Assembly: GCA_963744875.1 (NCBI GenBank) | Contig: CAVUVQ010000025.1 | Coordinates: 51,009-115,008 of the forward strand | Length of the DNA stretch: 64,000 bases | From: JACDAE01 sp963744875 | GTDB lineage: Bacteria; Chloroflexota; Ktedonobacteria; Ktedonobacterales; Ktedonobacteraceae | Reading direction: 5' to 3' | In this document: positions 35,685 through 43,359 of the stretch, piece after piece | Layout: each line of letters begins with the position of its first letter | Numbering within the stretch: the stretch's first letter is position 1 | Program-made: the position numbers and the translations under genes | Notes under the pieces: model-generated | The model's input: only the letters and a program-made list of their open reading frames with translations | Database searches by the model: none | What the model was told of the DNA's origin: nothing

Positions 35685-35781
35685 ACAAGACGGGCTTATA
35701 AATTGCGCCCCTACACCAGTAGCAAGATTGTAAAAGACGATCAATATTGGTGTAGGGGCGCAATTTATAAGCCCGTCTTGT
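35685..35781. repeat. Palindromic element with 34-bp perfect arms
   Basis: Arms 35685-35718 and 35748-35781 are exact complements around a 29-base loop. Each arm holds GGGCTTATAAATTGCGCCCC then TACACCA. The element at 38630 shares this core. It follows the sulfurtransferase stop by nine bases and could act as terminator. Confidence 0.9.
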
Positions 35782-35937
35782 GACCAAATTAATACCTCAA
35801 AAAAACAATTGCCAAATCCTTCTAAACATAGTATGCTAACAGATATATTTTAAAAAGTATAGAACATTTGTATTTATTCCCTTATGTGTCGCAACGAGCG
35901 CTGGCAGTATGCAAAAAGGGATTTCGGGAGATCGTAT

Positions 35938-36231
35938 ATGAGTACTGAAGAGAAAGTGTCAATTACCTTGCGCCTGCCATCGACATTGAGCGCATATAGT
36001 GGGGGGAAGAGCCAGATCAATTTAGAGGCGGACACGGTGGAGCAGATGCTGATTCTCCTGGAGCAACAACATCCGCGTGTCTGGGAGTGTCTTTGTACGG
36101 AGCAGGGGCAGTTGCGTGCTCATGTCAGAATTTTTGTCAACAACGAACTGGTGAGTAGTCCCAGTGGTTTACAGACCAGGCTAAAGGCGGGGCAAGAAGT
36201 GATAGTGCTGCCAACCACATTCAAAGCTTAG
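35938..36231 (+). CDS. MoaD/ThiS-family beta-grasp protein lacking the C-terminal Gly-Gly
   Basis: A 97-residue ubiquitin-like protein (VSITLRLPSTLS, VEQMLILLEQQHP, VRIFVNNELV, KAGQEVIVLPTTF). MoaD and ThiS sulfur carriers normally end in GG, which is thiocarboxylated; here the protein ends ...PTTFKA, so it cannot carry sulfur in that way as read. The start at 35938 is supported by CGGGAGA seven bases upstream. It follows the second sulfurtransferase gene on the same strand. It may be a regulatory or orphan member. Confidence 0.75.
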   Translation: MSTEEKVSITLRLPSTLSAYSGGKSQINLEADTVEQMLILLEQQHPRVWECLCTEQGQLRAHVRIFVNNELVSSPSGLQTRLKAGQEVIVLPTTFKA

Positions 36232-36770
36232 GCTTTAATTTGCGCAAAGACGTTTGAGTGAGTATCCACAAATTGCAGGTTGTTCAAGGGCCAGTACACC
36301 ATGACGGCTTTTCCAATAATATAATCTTTCGGCACGAAGTTTCCGGTGCGTGAGTCATCGGTGATCTGCCGATTATCGTTAAGTACAAAATATTGGTTTG
36401 CGGGGACTTTCCAGGAATCTGCCAGGGGGTTAGTTGGAACTTTGACGTAAGGTTCGTTGAGAAGCACGCCATTGACTTTAATCGTTGTGCTGTCGATCTG
36501 GATGGTGTCACCAGGGAGTCCTATGACGCGTTCGATAAAATCCTGATTGGTGTCGCGTGGGTTGTGGAAAACGACAACATCTCCACGTTCAACGTTGCGA
36601 AAAAGATAAGCTGATTTGTTGACCATCACATACTGGTTGGCGTTGAGGGAGGGCTGCATATTCGTGCCGCTAACGTGGTAGCTCTGAATGACAAAGTGAA
36701 TGACGACAAATATGAGCACGGCGAGCGCAACGACTTCGATGATCTCGCGTACCAGATGTGAATTTTTCAA
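36228..36770 (-). CDS. Signal peptidase I homologue without the Ser-Lys catalytic dyad
   Basis: Single-pass membrane protein with the S26 signal-peptidase fold: helix at about 10-30, then the box B region YHVSGTNMQPSL, box C/D RGDVVVFHNP and DFIERVIGLPGD, and box E VLNDNRQITDDSRTG with PKDYIIGKA. In active enzymes the residue before Met is the nucleophile Ser and the residue in (Y/F)I-x-R is the base Lys. Here they are Asn37 and Glu80, both read clearly from the DNA (AAT and GAA). So the protein should be inactive as a peptidase while keeping the fold. The gene converges with the MoaD-like gene, overlapping by four bases. Confidence 0.85.
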   Translation of the reverse strand: MKNSHLVREIIEVVALAVLIFVVIHFVIQSYHVSGTNMQPSLNANQYVMVNKSAYLFRNVERGDVVVFHNPRDTNQDFIERVIGLPGDTIQIDSTTIKVNGVLLNEPYVKVPTNPLADSWKVPANQYFVLNDNRQITDDSRTGNFVPKDYIIGKAVMVYWPLNNLQFVDTHSNVFAQIKA

Positions 36771-37015
36771 TGTTAAACCTCATCTATCTTTTCTGATTGT
36801 TCTATTGGTATGGATTGACACATTGTGCCTGATGAGCAGTATAGCGAAGATGGCTCTCAAATACAAGAAAAGGGAGGGGGATATGGGAAAAAAGGACATT
36901 CTCAGCGTAAAATTCTCTATGATGAAATGTGTTGAAAAAATGTATGCGTTTCCCGCTTCTCTTCCGTAGTATATGCAACGGTTCACGTTATTATATTGAA
37001 AAAGAGGGATATGTT

Positions 37016-38596
37016 ATGAATGGTAAGAAGGCGTCGTTAGTGATTAATCCCAGGACGGGAGAGAATGTCGCGAAGATTACGGATGTGCTCGCGATTCTGG
37101 CTGCGGCGGGTTGGACGACTGATATTGCGTTAAAAGAATATGGTGGTCATTCCTTGAAGCTTGCTCAGCAGGCCAGCGAAGACAAGAGTGATCTGATCAT
37201 TGCATATGGTGGTGATGGAACGCTCAACCAGGTAGTAAACGGCGTGATGACAACAAAGAAGTCGCACAGTACGGTTGGTGTGATTCCTGGTGGGACAGCT
37301 AATGTCTGGGCGGGCGAGGTTGGTATCCCGGTTGATCCTGTCAAAGCGGCCCTTTCGCTGGCGAACAGTGAGGCACGTAAAGTTGATGTGGGCCATGTTG
37401 AGATACAGGGGCTGACCCATGCCGAAGACCCAACTCAGGTAGCGTCGAAGGCAATTGAGAAGAAGGGCAGCAAGAAAAAGAAGCAGCAGGGGAGTAGTAA
37501 GGCAAAGCACCATTTTCTGCTGATGGCGGGCCTGGGAATTGATGCCGCAATAATGCAGGGTGTTTCCAAGCCATTGAAGTATCGTGTTGGTACTCTGGCG
37601 GTTGGTCTATCGGCGGCGAAGTCATTGCCAGATCAGCATGCGTTTCCGATCGAGGTGCGCTCGGCGGGGGCAGGGCGTGAAGGTGAGGAACTGTGGAAGG
37701 GTGAGGCGTTGCAGGTGGTAATTGGCAATACGCGGCGTTATGCGGATATCGCTGAGATGACACCGAATGCGTATATTGATGATGGGATTCTGGATGTTTG
37801 TGTGATCACTGGTGGAGATCCACTTGGTACGATGCAACAGATCGCCTCGCTGCTTCTGAGGCGCAAACCCGATAACACGACTGCTGAATACTTCCATGAT
37901 TCTCATTTAGAGATCACGGTGCCAGCCTCTGTCCCACTGCAGCTCGATGGGAGTGCGGTCAAGCTGAAGGATTATATCAACAAGGCCGATTATGCTAAGC
38001 TGCAACAGGCGGGTGAGATGGAGCATACGATGGTGACATATCGTTTCGATGCTATGCCGCGTGCTCTGGAGATTGCTATTCCACGGACGTACAATTATGA
38101 ACTGTTCGAGCATACAGAAGAACATGAGAATGTGCAGCAGGAGCATGCCACACGCGAGCAGGAGCATGTCACGGCGGGCGTCAGGACTCATAGTCATAAT
38201 GGCGAGGACGAGACAGCACAACAGGGGCATGCCGTTGCGGTAGAGTCGCGTCCGAAGCATGATCATAACGGCAACACCAGTGATGAAGTGAAGCAAGAAC
38301 CCTCGGAACTGGTGGACAAATTACTGGAAGATGGGCGCAAGGTGACGGTCGTTGGGAAAGCACCTCTGGCCGGGAAGAAGGCAACCTATATTATTGCTGG
38401 TGGTACATTGAAGGCCAGCACAGGTGAAACAAAGCCTGTTGCCGTCGTGGTGAATGACAAGACGACCATCTATAATCGGCAGGGGGAGAAGCTTTCAGCG
38501 CAAGCCGTGGAGGAGTTGCAGGAGGGGGCGGCTATTGTCGTTGAGGGAGACAAGAGCAAACGTGGTGTGATTAGCGCAGAAAGATTGGTTGTATAG
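37016..38596 (+). CDS. DagK/YegS-type lipid kinase with C-terminal DUF5666-like domain
   Basis: Diacylglycerol/sphingosine-kinase-like enzyme. The catalytic domain shows the nucleotide loop YGGDGTLNQVVNG (near 63) and PGGTANVWA (near 89), then a substrate domain with HFLLMAGLGIDAAIMQ. A Lys-rich insert lies near 145-160. After about residue 350 comes a His/Glu-rich low-complexity linker with repeated EQEH/HDHNG motifs (possible metal binding) and a final beta-rich domain (KVTVVGKAPLAGKKATYI ... RGVISAERLVV) resembling DUF5666. Start at 37016 with GAGGG upstream. The lipid substrate is not known. Confidence 0.85.
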   Translation: MNGKKASLVINPRTGENVAKITDVLAILAAAGWTTDIALKEYGGHSLKLAQQASEDKSDLIIAYGGDGTLNQVVNGVMTTKKSHSTVGVIPGGTANVWAGEVGIPVDPVKAALSLANSEARKVDVGHVEIQGLTHAEDPTQVASKAIEKKGSKKKKQQGSSKAKHHFLLMAGLGIDAAIMQGVSKPLKYRVGTLAVGLSAAKSLPDQHAFPIEVRSAGAGREGEELWKGEALQVVIGNTRRYADIAEMTPNAYIDDGILDVCVITGGDPLGTMQQIASLLLRRKPDNTTAEYFHDSHLEITVPASVPLQLDGSAVKLKDYINKADYAKLQQAGEMEHTMVTYRFDAMPRALEIAIPRTYNYELFEHTEEHENVQQEHATREQEHVTAGVRTHSHNGEDETAQQGHAVAVESRPKHDHNGNTSDEVKQEPSELVDKLLEDGRKVTVVGKAPLAGKKATYIIAGGTLKASTGETKPVAVVVNDKTTIYNRQGEKLSAQAVEELQEGAAIVVEGDKSKRGVISAERLVV

Positions 38597-38629
38597 TAAG
38601 AGATGATTATATAGCAAGAGATTGATTGT

Positions 38630-38734
38630 ATTATCAGGCGGGCTTATAAATCGCGCCCCTACACCAGACTTGATTGTATTTTACTATCATGTTACTGGTG
38701 TAGGGGCGCGATTTATAAGCCCGCCTGATAATAA
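38630..38734. repeat. Palindromic element with 39-bp perfect arms
   Basis: Arms 38630-38668 and 38696-38734 are exact complements around 27 bases. The core GGGCTTATAAATCGCGCCCC plus TACACCA differs from the 35685 element at one internal position (C for T), so both belong to one family. Confidence 0.9.
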
Positions 38735-38795
38735 GCGTTGATATTAATTTTTTATGCAAATATAAAGATAATGAGTTTTTAGGTAAATAAAGGTA

Positions 38796-38824
38796 TTGAC
38801 AAAGCAAATATTTTTTTGTATCTT
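38796..38824 (+). promoter_or_regulatory. Sigma70-type promoter of rnhA
   Basis: TTGACA (38796-38801), 17 bases, TATCTT (38819-38824), about 50 bases ahead of the start codon. Confidence 0.6.
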
Positions 38825-38876
38825 ATTCGTGATGAGATTGTTGTGTTTTGGATGAAGGAGTTAAAGGACAAAAATT

Positions 38877-39668
38877 TTGAGTATCATCAATCATTCGTTA
38901 GAATGGCATTCTGTGCTGGATGCTGTTCTTGATACCGATATACGTGCTACATTGCCAACCCTGGATGCAAAGGGCGTAGTGGCCTATACCGATGGGGCAT
39001 GCCTCAAAAATCCTGGTGGTCCGGCTGGCTGGTCCGCATTATTGTGGGCAGCAGCCGATGCGGTTAATGGTTTGATGCCACCTGGGGCAGCCTGTCTGGA
39101 AAGTTATGGGCATATCCCGAAGTCGCCAACCACCACGAACAACCGGGCCGAGATTTCCGCTGTATTAGCGGTTTTATCGCTGGCACCACCAACGCTGCCC
39201 CTCAAAGTCTATAGTGATAGTGAGTACACCATTAAAGTCGCACAGGGAACCTATCAGATGAAGGCCAACCCTGATCTGTGGGAGATCTATCGTGAGCTGT
39301 GTCGTTATCGTAAGCAGCCGCCCACTTTTGAGTGGGTGCGTGGTCATGCTGGTCAACTTCATAATGAACGAGCCGACGAGCTTGCCGGGCTGGGGGCATT
39401 TAATAGAGATCGTTCCGCTTACGAGAAATGGCAGGCGTCCCAGGCACCAGAAGCTCATAATGCTGCGCCCGAACTGACGGGGTTACGTGAGAACGTGCAA
39501 TTGCTCAAGACGCTCTTTGATACGCTTGATGTTGAGACAGGGCGTGTGAGCAGTCAGGAACGCGAATTTATCAACGATATGACGAAGCGGTTGCAGAAAA
39601 AGAATTTCATGCCATCGGAGAAGCAGGGTAAGTGGATCAAGGGGTTGGTAGTGAAATATAAGGTGTAA
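38877..39668 (+). CDS. rnhA: Ribonuclease HI with C-terminal extension
   Basis: Degrades RNA of RNA-DNA hybrids. All four metal-binding acidic residues are visible: Asp39 (YTDGAC), Glu92 (NNRAEI), Asp114 (YSDSEY) and Asp167 (NERADELA), with WVRGHAG in the handle region. Residues about 1-30 precede the domain, and about 195-263 form an extra basic helical region (REFINDMTKRLQKKNFMPSEK) not found in the standard 150-residue enzyme. The start is TTG at 38877 with AAAGGA seven bases upstream. It is monocistronic by its own promoter. Confidence 0.9.
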   Translation: MSIINHSLEWHSVLDAVLDTDIRATLPTLDAKGVVAYTDGACLKNPGGPAGWSALLWAAADAVNGLMPPGAACLESYGHIPKSPTTTNNRAEISAVLAVLSLAPPTLPLKVYSDSEYTIKVAQGTYQMKANPDLWEIYRELCRYRKQPPTFEWVRGHAGQLHNERADELAGLGAFNRDRSAYEKWQASQAPEAHNAAPELTGLRENVQLLKTLFDTLDVETGRVSSQEREFINDMTKRLQKKNFMPSEKQGKWIKGLVVKYKV

Positions 39669-39677
39669 CCTGCTAAT

Positions 39678-39788
39678 TTATGGGTGAATGAAGGCGCTGC
39701 TGATTTGTTGCCAGACGAGAGGTGAAAGGGCGAGCAGAAGAAGAATGAATAGAATAAGTATGATAATAGATGATGGTTGCTTCCTCAC
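39678..39788 (-). CDS. Possible 36-residue single-pass membrane peptide
   Basis: GTG-started small frame with AAGGA at good distance upstream. The peptide starts MRKQPSS, followed by one strongly hydrophobic segment (IIILILFILLLLALSPLV) and a short polar end (WQQISSAFIHP). A basic head, one helix and a proper ribosome-binding site are the marks of real small membrane peptides. It converges on rnhA, ending 10 bases from its stop. No homologue is known to me. Confidence 0.45.
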   Translation of the reverse strand: MRKQPSSIIILILFILLLLALSPLVWQQISSAFIHP

Positions 39789-40067
39789 CTGAAATCCTTC
39801 TTTCTTAGTTTAAGGAGTTGTCTCTCTTATTTCTTTCAGTATAGAGTATGGCGGGTGAAGATGTATGGGTCATTTGACCCATTTTTTTCTGGTGTGGAGA
39901 TAGGGGAACAAAGCCCATCTATCTCTTTGGACCTTGTGGAGCGTGACGTGATAGAATGGAGAGCAAGAAGTGCCGCTAATAGGAAAGAAGTTTCTCCTCA
40001 GCGGTTTTGTTTTGTAAAGGTTGGCACTCAATTTACGGAAGAGTAACAGCGAAAAGGGAGCATTATT
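39789..40067. other. Spacer upstream of the DUF169 gene
   Basis: No supported gene beyond the small membrane peptide. GGGAGC lies just ahead of the TTG start at 40068. Confidence 0.5.
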
Positions 40068-40772
40068 TTGTACCAGGAACAGACCAAGAGTTTCGTAGAG
40101 TCTCTGCAATTGCAGCATATGCCAGTTGGTTTAGCGTTTGTGGAAGAGGTGCCTGCAGGTATTCAACATCAAGAAACGCCAGTGCCTTCTGCCTGTACAT
40201 ATTGGCGTCTGGGTGAAAAGGGCGTCTTCTATGCAACCGGTGATGATCACAAAGAATGTCCGATTGGTATGATGACGATGGGTTTTGCCATGCCCACGGA
40301 AGCTCAGCAGCGTGCGGGTGTGCTGGTGGAGACGATGGCGAGTGTGGAATACTTTTCACCCGCTGAGGTCAGCGCATTGCCGATAGTGCAGAAGCCACAC
40401 CAGAATATTATTTATGGTCGCCTGGACGAATTCCCGGTTGAGGCCGACGTGATCCTCTGTGTCCTGAACAATCAACAGGCGATGCTTGTGGCTGAAGCAT
40501 TGGGGAGTACGAACTGGCTGCAAGGTGGGCAGAGCGCCTTTGGTCGCCCCACCTGTGCAGTGATTCCGCGTACGATGCAGACGGGTGAAACCTCTATGAG
40601 CTTTGGCTGTATTGGTGCCCGTACATATATGGGCCTGACGCCTTCTGAGCTGGTTTTGACGATTCCAACGCAGAAATTCGCGCAACTGGTGGAGCGTCTG
40701 CAAGTCATTGCACATGCTAATGCTGCTCTTGCCCCCTATCACGAGGGGCAGAAAGCGCGTTTTAGTGCGTAG
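40068..40772 (+). CDS. DUF169 domain-containing protein
   Basis: A 234-residue protein of the DUF169 family, which has no proven function but is often near redox or metal-related genes. Family features: HMPVGLAFVEEVP at the start, CTYWR and an ECPIGMMTMGF motif, PHQNIIYGRLDEFP, and the late FGRPTCAVIPRT ... SFGCIGARTYMGL region. Cys residues at about 43, 64, 165 and 182 may bind a metal (inference). TTG start. A phosphotransferase gene begins at or before its stop. Confidence 0.85.
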   Translation: MYQEQTKSFVESLQLQHMPVGLAFVEEVPAGIQHQETPVPSACTYWRLGEKGVFYATGDDHKECPIGMMTMGFAMPTEAQQRAGVLVETMASVEYFSPAEVSALPIVQKPHQNIIYGRLDEFPVEADVILCVLNNQQAMLVAEALGSTNWLQGGQSAFGRPTCAVIPRTMQTGETSMSFGCIGARTYMGLTPSELVLTIPTQKFAQLVERLQVIAHANAALAPYHEGQKARFSA

Positions 40773-41787
40773 ATCGATTGATGCATCCCAAATAGAGCTT
40801 CTTTGTACGATGTGTGGCCTGGGAAATCCGCTTCAGGAACCCCAGGCCGTTCCTGGTGGACTCTTGCATCGTGTGTGGCGACTGGATACGACACAAGGAA
40901 CGTTTGCTTTGAAGCAACTGAACGCTGCAATCATGCAAAAGCCACATATTCATGACATCTATCGCCTCAGTGAACGTATCGCGGCGGCAATGGCGGCTCA
41001 AGGCATTCCAGCCGTTGCCGCCTTGAACTGCAATGGAGATCCGTTGCAGGTAATTGAGAATGACACCGTGATCGTGTATCGCTGGATCGAGGGGGAAACG
41101 CTGTCAGCGGAAGCAGTAGAACCTGAACAGGGCAGGGTGATTGCGGCGTTGTTGGCACGTATGCATGGATTGGATCTGCAATTTGCGGCCTTGCCACTGC
41201 CAGATTGGGAACACTTTTGTGATGATGATTGGGATCTACTCACGGTACATGCTTACGATATAGGTATTCCCTGGGCGACTCCCGTACGTGCAGTGATGCA
41301 TCGGCTGATCGAGTGGAGCAGGTTAAGTGAGCAGGCTGGTGAAAAATTGAGTCAGAACTATGTCATCAGTCATCGTGACCTGGGACAAAAAAATGTGCTC
41401 TGGCAAGATGAGGATACTCCCTGGCTGATTGATTGGGAAGCTGCCGGGCTGGTGAACCCGACTATGGATCTGGTTAGCACTACTCTGGATTGGAGCGGAC
41501 TGGCTACGGGTGTGGTACGAGAGGATACCTTTGCCGCAATGATGGAAAGTTATGTTGCAGGAGGTGGTGTAGTGCGAGATGCAGGTATAGATGTATTGCA
41601 CGGGGTCATAGGCATCTGGTTGAACTGGCTTGTATTCAACATGCGTCGCTCTCTGGGCGAGTCAATCTTTGATGAGGAAGAGCAGCAAGTGGGCATATGT
41701 GAGGTGCCACTTGCGATAGCCAGGTTACGTACACTGGCCCACTATGCTGAACAGTGGGCCAGTTGGATCGATAGATGGCACTCGTGA
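40765..41787 (+). CDS. Aminoglycoside phosphotransferase (APH)-family kinase
   Basis: Protein-kinase-like small-molecule phosphotransferase. The catalytic loop is HRDLGQKNVLW and the metal-binding DxD-like motif is LIDWEAAG. N-terminal AVPGGLLHRVWRL is the nucleotide-binding lobe entry and ALKQL contains the ATP-contacting Lys. The start is uncertain: GTG at 40765 fits the family N-terminus, while the frame stays open to TTG at 40708. It overlaps the DUF169 gene, so they are probably cotranscribed. The substrate is unknown; drug resistance cannot be claimed from sequence. Confidence 0.8.
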   Translation: MRRSIDASQIELLCTMCGLGNPLQEPQAVPGGLLHRVWRLDTTQGTFALKQLNAAIMQKPHIHDIYRLSERIAAAMAAQGIPAVAALNCNGDPLQVIENDTVIVYRWIEGETLSAEAVEPEQGRVIAALLARMHGLDLQFAALPLPDWEHFCDDDWDLLTVHAYDIGIPWATPVRAVMHRLIEWSRLSEQAGEKLSQNYVISHRDLGQKNVLWQDEDTPWLIDWEAAGLVNPTMDLVSTTLDWSGLATGVVREDTFAAMMESYVAGGGVVRDAGIDVLHGVIGIWLNWLVFNMRRSLGESIFDEEEQQVGICEVPLAIARLRTLAHYAEQWASWIDRWHS

Positions 41788-41802
41788 TGCTTATTATATA
41801 TA

Positions 41803-43053
41803 CTAACTGACCACAGGTATACCGGCTAATTCTTTTAAAATGGCGGAGACCGGTTGCACGAACTGCAATTTGTTGTCCCAATAGTTGTGTGCTTGCAGAC
41901 CGCCGCCCTTGCTGTTTTTCAGGTTATCGACCTCGCGATCATCGATCTTCATGGGAGAGATCTCGCCGCTGACCGGATCAAGTGTTTTATAGAGACCTGT
42001 TAGAAGTTCTGGTTTTGGATCTGCCATACCACGTTTCCATGAGGAGTCGGGTGCCAATGGGTCAGCGACGGGATCCCTGGGATCGAGGAAGTTGACCCAT
42101 TGTTCTATTTTGGGGATGGTTGACATATTCTCGCCCCAGGTGAAGAAATCGCTATACTTGCGCAAGGGACTGCCTGCTGTGATTAATCCCAGCACCTTAC
42201 GGGCGGCAAATGGTGGAAGGTCGCGCAGGATATCGAGGGCAACAACGGTCCCATTGCTATGCGAGTTGATGATAATACCTTCCACATCTTCGCGACCAGC
42301 CAGGCGCAGGAAGGCATCCAGTACGAAGTTGCGCACACGTTCACGTAACTCATTATGGCAGACATACGCAGCCACATCGTTTTCCAGTTGTCGTAGTACG
42401 GTGATCATATCACTCAATGGATGTTGTTGCCCATTGCCGCTCTGGTGTGCCTGCTTTTTAAATTCTTTACGGACTTTCAGGCTAGGGGTGGGAGCCGTAT
42501 GATCAGGAACGTTGGCGTTGCTTTGTGTTTTTTGATTCCAGAGGTGCAGCAACTGATCCCACAATGGTTGTGTGTCGGCAAAAGCCATACGAGCCATCTC
42601 GGTGACATTGGCATAACGTGGAAGGTGAATGAGACTTGTGCCCAGGACATCTATGGCGGCACCGGGGAGAGCTTTATGTCCTTCTAATTCTGAATAGACC
42701 AGAGCAATATGGCTAATTCTGCCTTTGCCATCGGTCAGAGGGGCATTGGAGCCATCGACAGCTCTGAAGTCTTTTACGTCCCAACTTCCCAGGCGTTTGA
42801 GGCCATTTTCGCGCATGTGGGAGTTGGCGGGCCAGACGCTACCGACATAGATGGGTCCAGCTTCGCCACGTTTCCTGCGGCAACGGAGAGGATCATCACT
42901 GAGCCACGTTTCATCCAGGTATTCACTTAGATACTCGTGGAGAGGATCAGCGTAGCCAGGGGTGATGGTATAGTTGTTATCCTGATCAAGCGTTGGAGAT
43001 TGCTCAAAGCCGACGCCGTGAATGGTTACGAAACAGGTAACGGGTGCATTCAT
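41803..43053 (-). CDS. Alpha/beta-hydrolase-like protein
   Basis: A 416-residue cytoplasmic protein with no signal peptide. It has an early HGVGFEQS segment (oxyanion-like HG) and a nucleophile-elbow-like INSHSNGTVVALD at about 270-282, with Ser in S-H-S-N-G, then GLITAGSPLRK and a late His-containing AHNYW. This order fits an esterase/lipase of the alpha/beta-hydrolase fold. The substrate is unknown. It converges on the APH gene with 15 bases between them. Confidence 0.7.
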   Translation of the reverse strand: MNAPVTCFVTIHGVGFEQSPTLDQDNNYTITPGYADPLHEYLSEYLDETWLSDDPLRCRRKRGEAGPIYVGSVWPANSHMRENGLKRLGSWDVKDFRAVDGSNAPLTDGKGRISHIALVYSELEGHKALPGAAIDVLGTSLIHLPRYANVTEMARMAFADTQPLWDQLLHLWNQKTQSNANVPDHTAPTPSLKVRKEFKKQAHQSGNGQQHPLSDMITVLRQLENDVAAYVCHNELRERVRNFVLDAFLRLAGREDVEGIIINSHSNGTVVALDILRDLPPFAARKVLGLITAGSPLRKYSDFFTWGENMSTIPKIEQWVNFLDPRDPVADPLAPDSSWKRGMADPKPELLTGLYKTLDPVSGEISPMKIDDREVDNLKNSKGGGLQAHNYWDNKLQFVQPVSAILKELAGIPVVS

Positions 43054-43359
43054 GGCTTTCCCTTTCTCGTTGTACGAACTTTTTGTGCGTGATATGTATA
43101 GGATGATGTTACTTTGATAAAAAAATCTTTTCCGTACCGGGACGCTTTATAAGATAAGAGCTAGAAAGTGAAGAATTGTTCTATGGAAATCACATCTGCT
43201 GAATAGACGTTGAAATAGTAAGTTTTTGCCATATGGACTTGCGATTCTGCTGTGTTGTGCGAGGATGCTTGACAATGCTATCACCGATGAATGAAGATAG
43301 GATAGGTAGGAATACAAAGATGTTTATGCCGTGAACTGGCGGTAAGGAAACGATAAGCG
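43054..43359. other. Divergent spacer ahead of deoC
   Basis: About 300 bases without a gene. TTGACA occurs at about 43269 but I see no well-spaced -10. AAGGAAACG precedes the deoC ATG. Confidence 0.4.

Noticed and set aside
36780..36830. TTGACA ... TATAGC as promoter for the lipid-kinase gene
   Set aside because: Spacer is 19 bases and it lies nearly 200 bases from the gene; too weak to list.
37341..38296. Several minus-strand frames opposite the lipid kinase
   Set aside because: Composition mirrors the plus-strand gene; no start signals.
39777..40046. 89-codon plus-strand frame upstream of the DUF169 gene
   Set aside because: No ribosome-binding site or family resemblance, and its start overlaps the better-supported small membrane peptide on the other strand.
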